64,000 nt of DNA from Aphelocoma coerulescens. Its lineage: Eukaryota > Chordata > Aves > Passeriformes > Corvidae. A model generated the notes under the pieces. The model was not told the DNA's origin, ran no database searches, and worked only from the letters and a program-made list of their open reading frames with translations. Below, in pieces: positions 61,599 to 64,000 of this stretch; the first letter of the stretch is position 1; each line of letters opens with the position of its first letter. The stretch spans positions 25,332,501-25,396,500 of the forward strand of contig NC_091020.1 in assembly GCF_041296385.1 (NCBI RefSeq), given 5' to 3'. A program made the translations under genes and the position numbers.

Positions 61599-64000
61599 TA
61601 TTCCTATGAAGAGCAATGGGAAAGGGAGACAAAATAAGGGGGATGAAATCTGTTGTAGAAAGGAGTACAAAGGGTAAATGAGCAATACCTTCAAGAGCTT
61701 TGCCTTGATGGCTGCACGAATAAAAAATCCTCGGAAGAGAAGCAAGTCCTGCTCCCTGTTCCCCAGGAGATGTCTTCTGCTGCACCCAAGGATTTTCAGC
61801 TTAGGCAGAATGGGAAGAGGCTAAAGAAGAGAAACTCCTAGGGCTTTCTCTGTGAGGTCTAGCAAGGAGAAAGAAGTAGACAAGCAAGAGCAAACATAAA
61901 AGGCTTCAGGCAGGAGCACTAAGGAACAGTGTTACATTGCAGCTGTGTGTGCAGCCACATCTGCAACTGCCAAGTCTGGTGAGCAAAGATTTCATCCCTC
62001 TGGTCTCAGCTCAGCCAACACTGCTACAGATTTTTTGTTTTCTGGTATGCAGGGGGCACATATCAGTTGTTTTGCTACCTAAAAAAATGAGACTTCTGTT
62101 CTAGCACGTGTGGAAATCTAAGTCCAATACCTAAAGGAACCCTGAATTGAGAATTAGAGGTATTAAATCACTTCAGCTGCTGCAGGGTGACATGTAACCT
62201 CAGTGTGAATGGGGTTGCTTGAGCTCCCTCCTGTGTCTACTTGTGTGATAAAGGTGGGCCTTAATGAGAGACCTAAGCAGGGAAGACTCTTTAGTTGCCA
62301 GTTTAAAGTACTTCTGAATCTCCTGTGCTGGTAGTGCAATGATGAAGAGAGTATAGGGGAAAGTCTAGCAGGAGGAATAAGAAATATTCTGTTCAGTCTG
62401 AGATGGGAAAAGTTAATTGCAGCACAAAATGCTATTATGGTAATAATGAGAAATCCACTTGTGGAAGGCAAAGTGTCAGGCTGAACCTGCTATTTCTAAA
62501 ATTTGCACAGTAATTCAGGGTTTCATTTAATAAAAAAAAAACTTGTTTAAATGTAAAGAAAAAGTTTAAAGATATAAAGATAATATTATCTCTGTTAAGG
62601 TATTTGTGATTTTTTTTTTGTCTTTCCTTTCTCAGATTTTCACTGAGACCAGAAATCTCAGTATTTCAGAATTTCAGATCAGTGGTCTTTGAAGATGATA
62701 TTTAACCCCATTTTTTCCTTTCTTCCCTTCAGTATATTATAGAATACTGGAATGAATAACTTCCAGCTGATTTCTTGTTCTGTTTCTGTGTTACTTTCAT
62801 TATTTCTTTTGCCACATTGTCAAGCTTCCAAGGCTGAAAAAGTATTGAAAAGGTACACTGTGAGGAAAGGGAAAACACACACACTCCACAATGGAAAAAG
62901 AACAAAGCAACCCAAAATCTTTAGTTTCTCTGGGTTAAACTGCAAAATGTAGAAAGGAGGAAAGAGGAGAAGAACTTTTCCTTCCCTCAAAATAAGAAAA
63001 TGGAACTTGAGACGCTGTGTGGCCAAATGAAGGGCTTGCGTACCTTTAAATTTATATTTTTCCTCGAGGTACCTGGTGAGAGCTATGAGAAGCTGCCATT
63101 CCCTTCCAACAAACCTTGCTTTCAAGGATCAACTGCCTGTAACTTTGAAATTATTTTTGAAAAGGAGGGGGGATGGGAAATCAACCCAAAAAGCCAACCG
63201 TGTGAATGGAGAGCATGTTCTATCTTGGGATAAATTTGGGTCCACATGCTTCCAACCTGTTTTTTTCTTCACCCAGATCTGATTCAGTGTTGTGCTGTTG
63301 CCAGCTAGACAGCAGGTGAGTGGGGTCAATAATAAGGTGCGGTCATCAGTCTTGTAACTGGCCTGAGAGAAATCCCTTGGGTATTGAACTTATGTTTCTC
63401 AATTCCTTAAAAAGGACACCCCTCTTAAAAGGAGCAATTGTTTCAGGACAGCCACTGTGAGGAGCAGGAGAGTGGATGCTTTCTGTGGAATATATATCAG
63501 TATAAAGAGGTAGGAGGTGTGGGATGCCCAAAACCTTGTTCAGAACTTTGCCTTTGAAATGGTGAGGTAATTTCAGATCTATTTTGCAAATGGAAAGAGG
63601 TTTTTAATTCCAGGGGAAGGGAAATCAGTCCTGGTTTGACCACTAGAACAATCAACTTTCTCTGTTTGGACTACAGTCAACCCCGATTAATAATCATAGT
63701 AGAGCCTTTGAGCTTTTATCAGACCATCTGATCTGCTCTAACCTGTGGGTGTGAAGATGAAAGGTTAATCCCCAGGGCCATCTGCTTTCCTTTACCTTTT
63801 CTGTCTGAACACATTGTTCCTTTGTCTTGCCTGCCCACTTTTGGAATGTCTCTTGCTGTCTCTTAACACTAATGCTGGTTTACATCTGACTCTCTGCAGA
63901 GGATGCAGGCTCTTTGAGCAGCAGCTGCCTATTCAGAGATGCTTGCAAGTTTCCTTTACTATTTCCTCTCCTCTCCTGGCAACTCCTCTCAGTATGATTT
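61599..64000. other. Unique non-coding stretch to window end
   Basis: No gene is recognised. A 66-codon frame at 62752-62952 begins with a hydrophobic segment followed by basic residues, which imitates a signal peptide. It has no further support. At 63888-63900 a CTCTCTGCAG/AGGATGCAGG acceptor-like site occurs, with too little sequence downstream to judge. Confidence 0.5.

Noticed and set aside
62752..62952. Small secreted protein with signal peptide
   Set aside because: The hydrophobic start comes from a T-rich stretch, and there is no promoter, splice or homology support.
1..64000. CRISPR array, operons or prokaryotic systems
   Set aside because: No spaced short direct repeats, no ribosome-binding-site-plus-ORF pattern and no long ORFs. 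All recognisable elements are vertebrate.

Overview
The window reads as vertebrate, most likely bird, nuclear DNA from an intergenic or deep intronic region. No frame is open for more than about 180 codons on either strand in 64 kb, CpG is scarce, base composition is mixed, and there are no operon-like or rRNA/tRNA clusters. The recognisable mobile DNA is avian in type. There are three or four truncated CR1 LINE fragments, one of which ends in the CR1 tail with the ATTCTATG-type terminus, plus one solo retroviral LTR and a few very decayed MIR-like SINE remnants. Recognised repeats cover only a few percent, which also fits a bird. I cannot name the species or the neighbouring gene from sequence alone.

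Layout. At 1-3558 the DNA is unique, with a T20 tract and one old CR1-like scrap. At 3559-4950 lies the most unusual structure of the window: two direct copies (about 430 bp, about 97% identical by eye, 968 bp apart) with a CpG-rich 40-bp minisatellite starting exactly at the end of the first copy. From 4951 to 24556 I see only unique non-coding DNA with a MIR-like fragment near 10.5 kb. A CR1 3' fragment (24557-24805) is closely followed by a complete 467-bp solo LTR (25092-25558), with matching 7-bp inverted ends and a 4-bp target duplication. From 25.6 to 42.2 kb the DNA is unique and often AT-rich. It holds a homeodomain-type TAATTA cluster near 27.1 kb, a MIR-like remnant at 38.7 kb and low-complexity patches. 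An internally deleted CR1 in reverse orientation (42209-42445) and a CR1 in forward orientation (60990-61598) form an inverted pair. Between them are a CpG-rich patch at 44.14-44.35 kb, a MIR-like remnant at 48.1 kb, a possible 102-bp cassette exon at 48.63 kb, and a dead CR1 reverse-transcriptase fragment (52165-52695).

Function. Nothing here shows a complete gene, so there is no pathway to describe. A few short intervals have splice sites and protein-like reading frames. They are listed as weak exon candidates, not as genes. Several AT-rich blocks with clustered homeodomain-like motifs could be conserved regulatory elements, which only an alignment could show. All repeat family assignments come from pattern recognition of consensus features, not from a database search.
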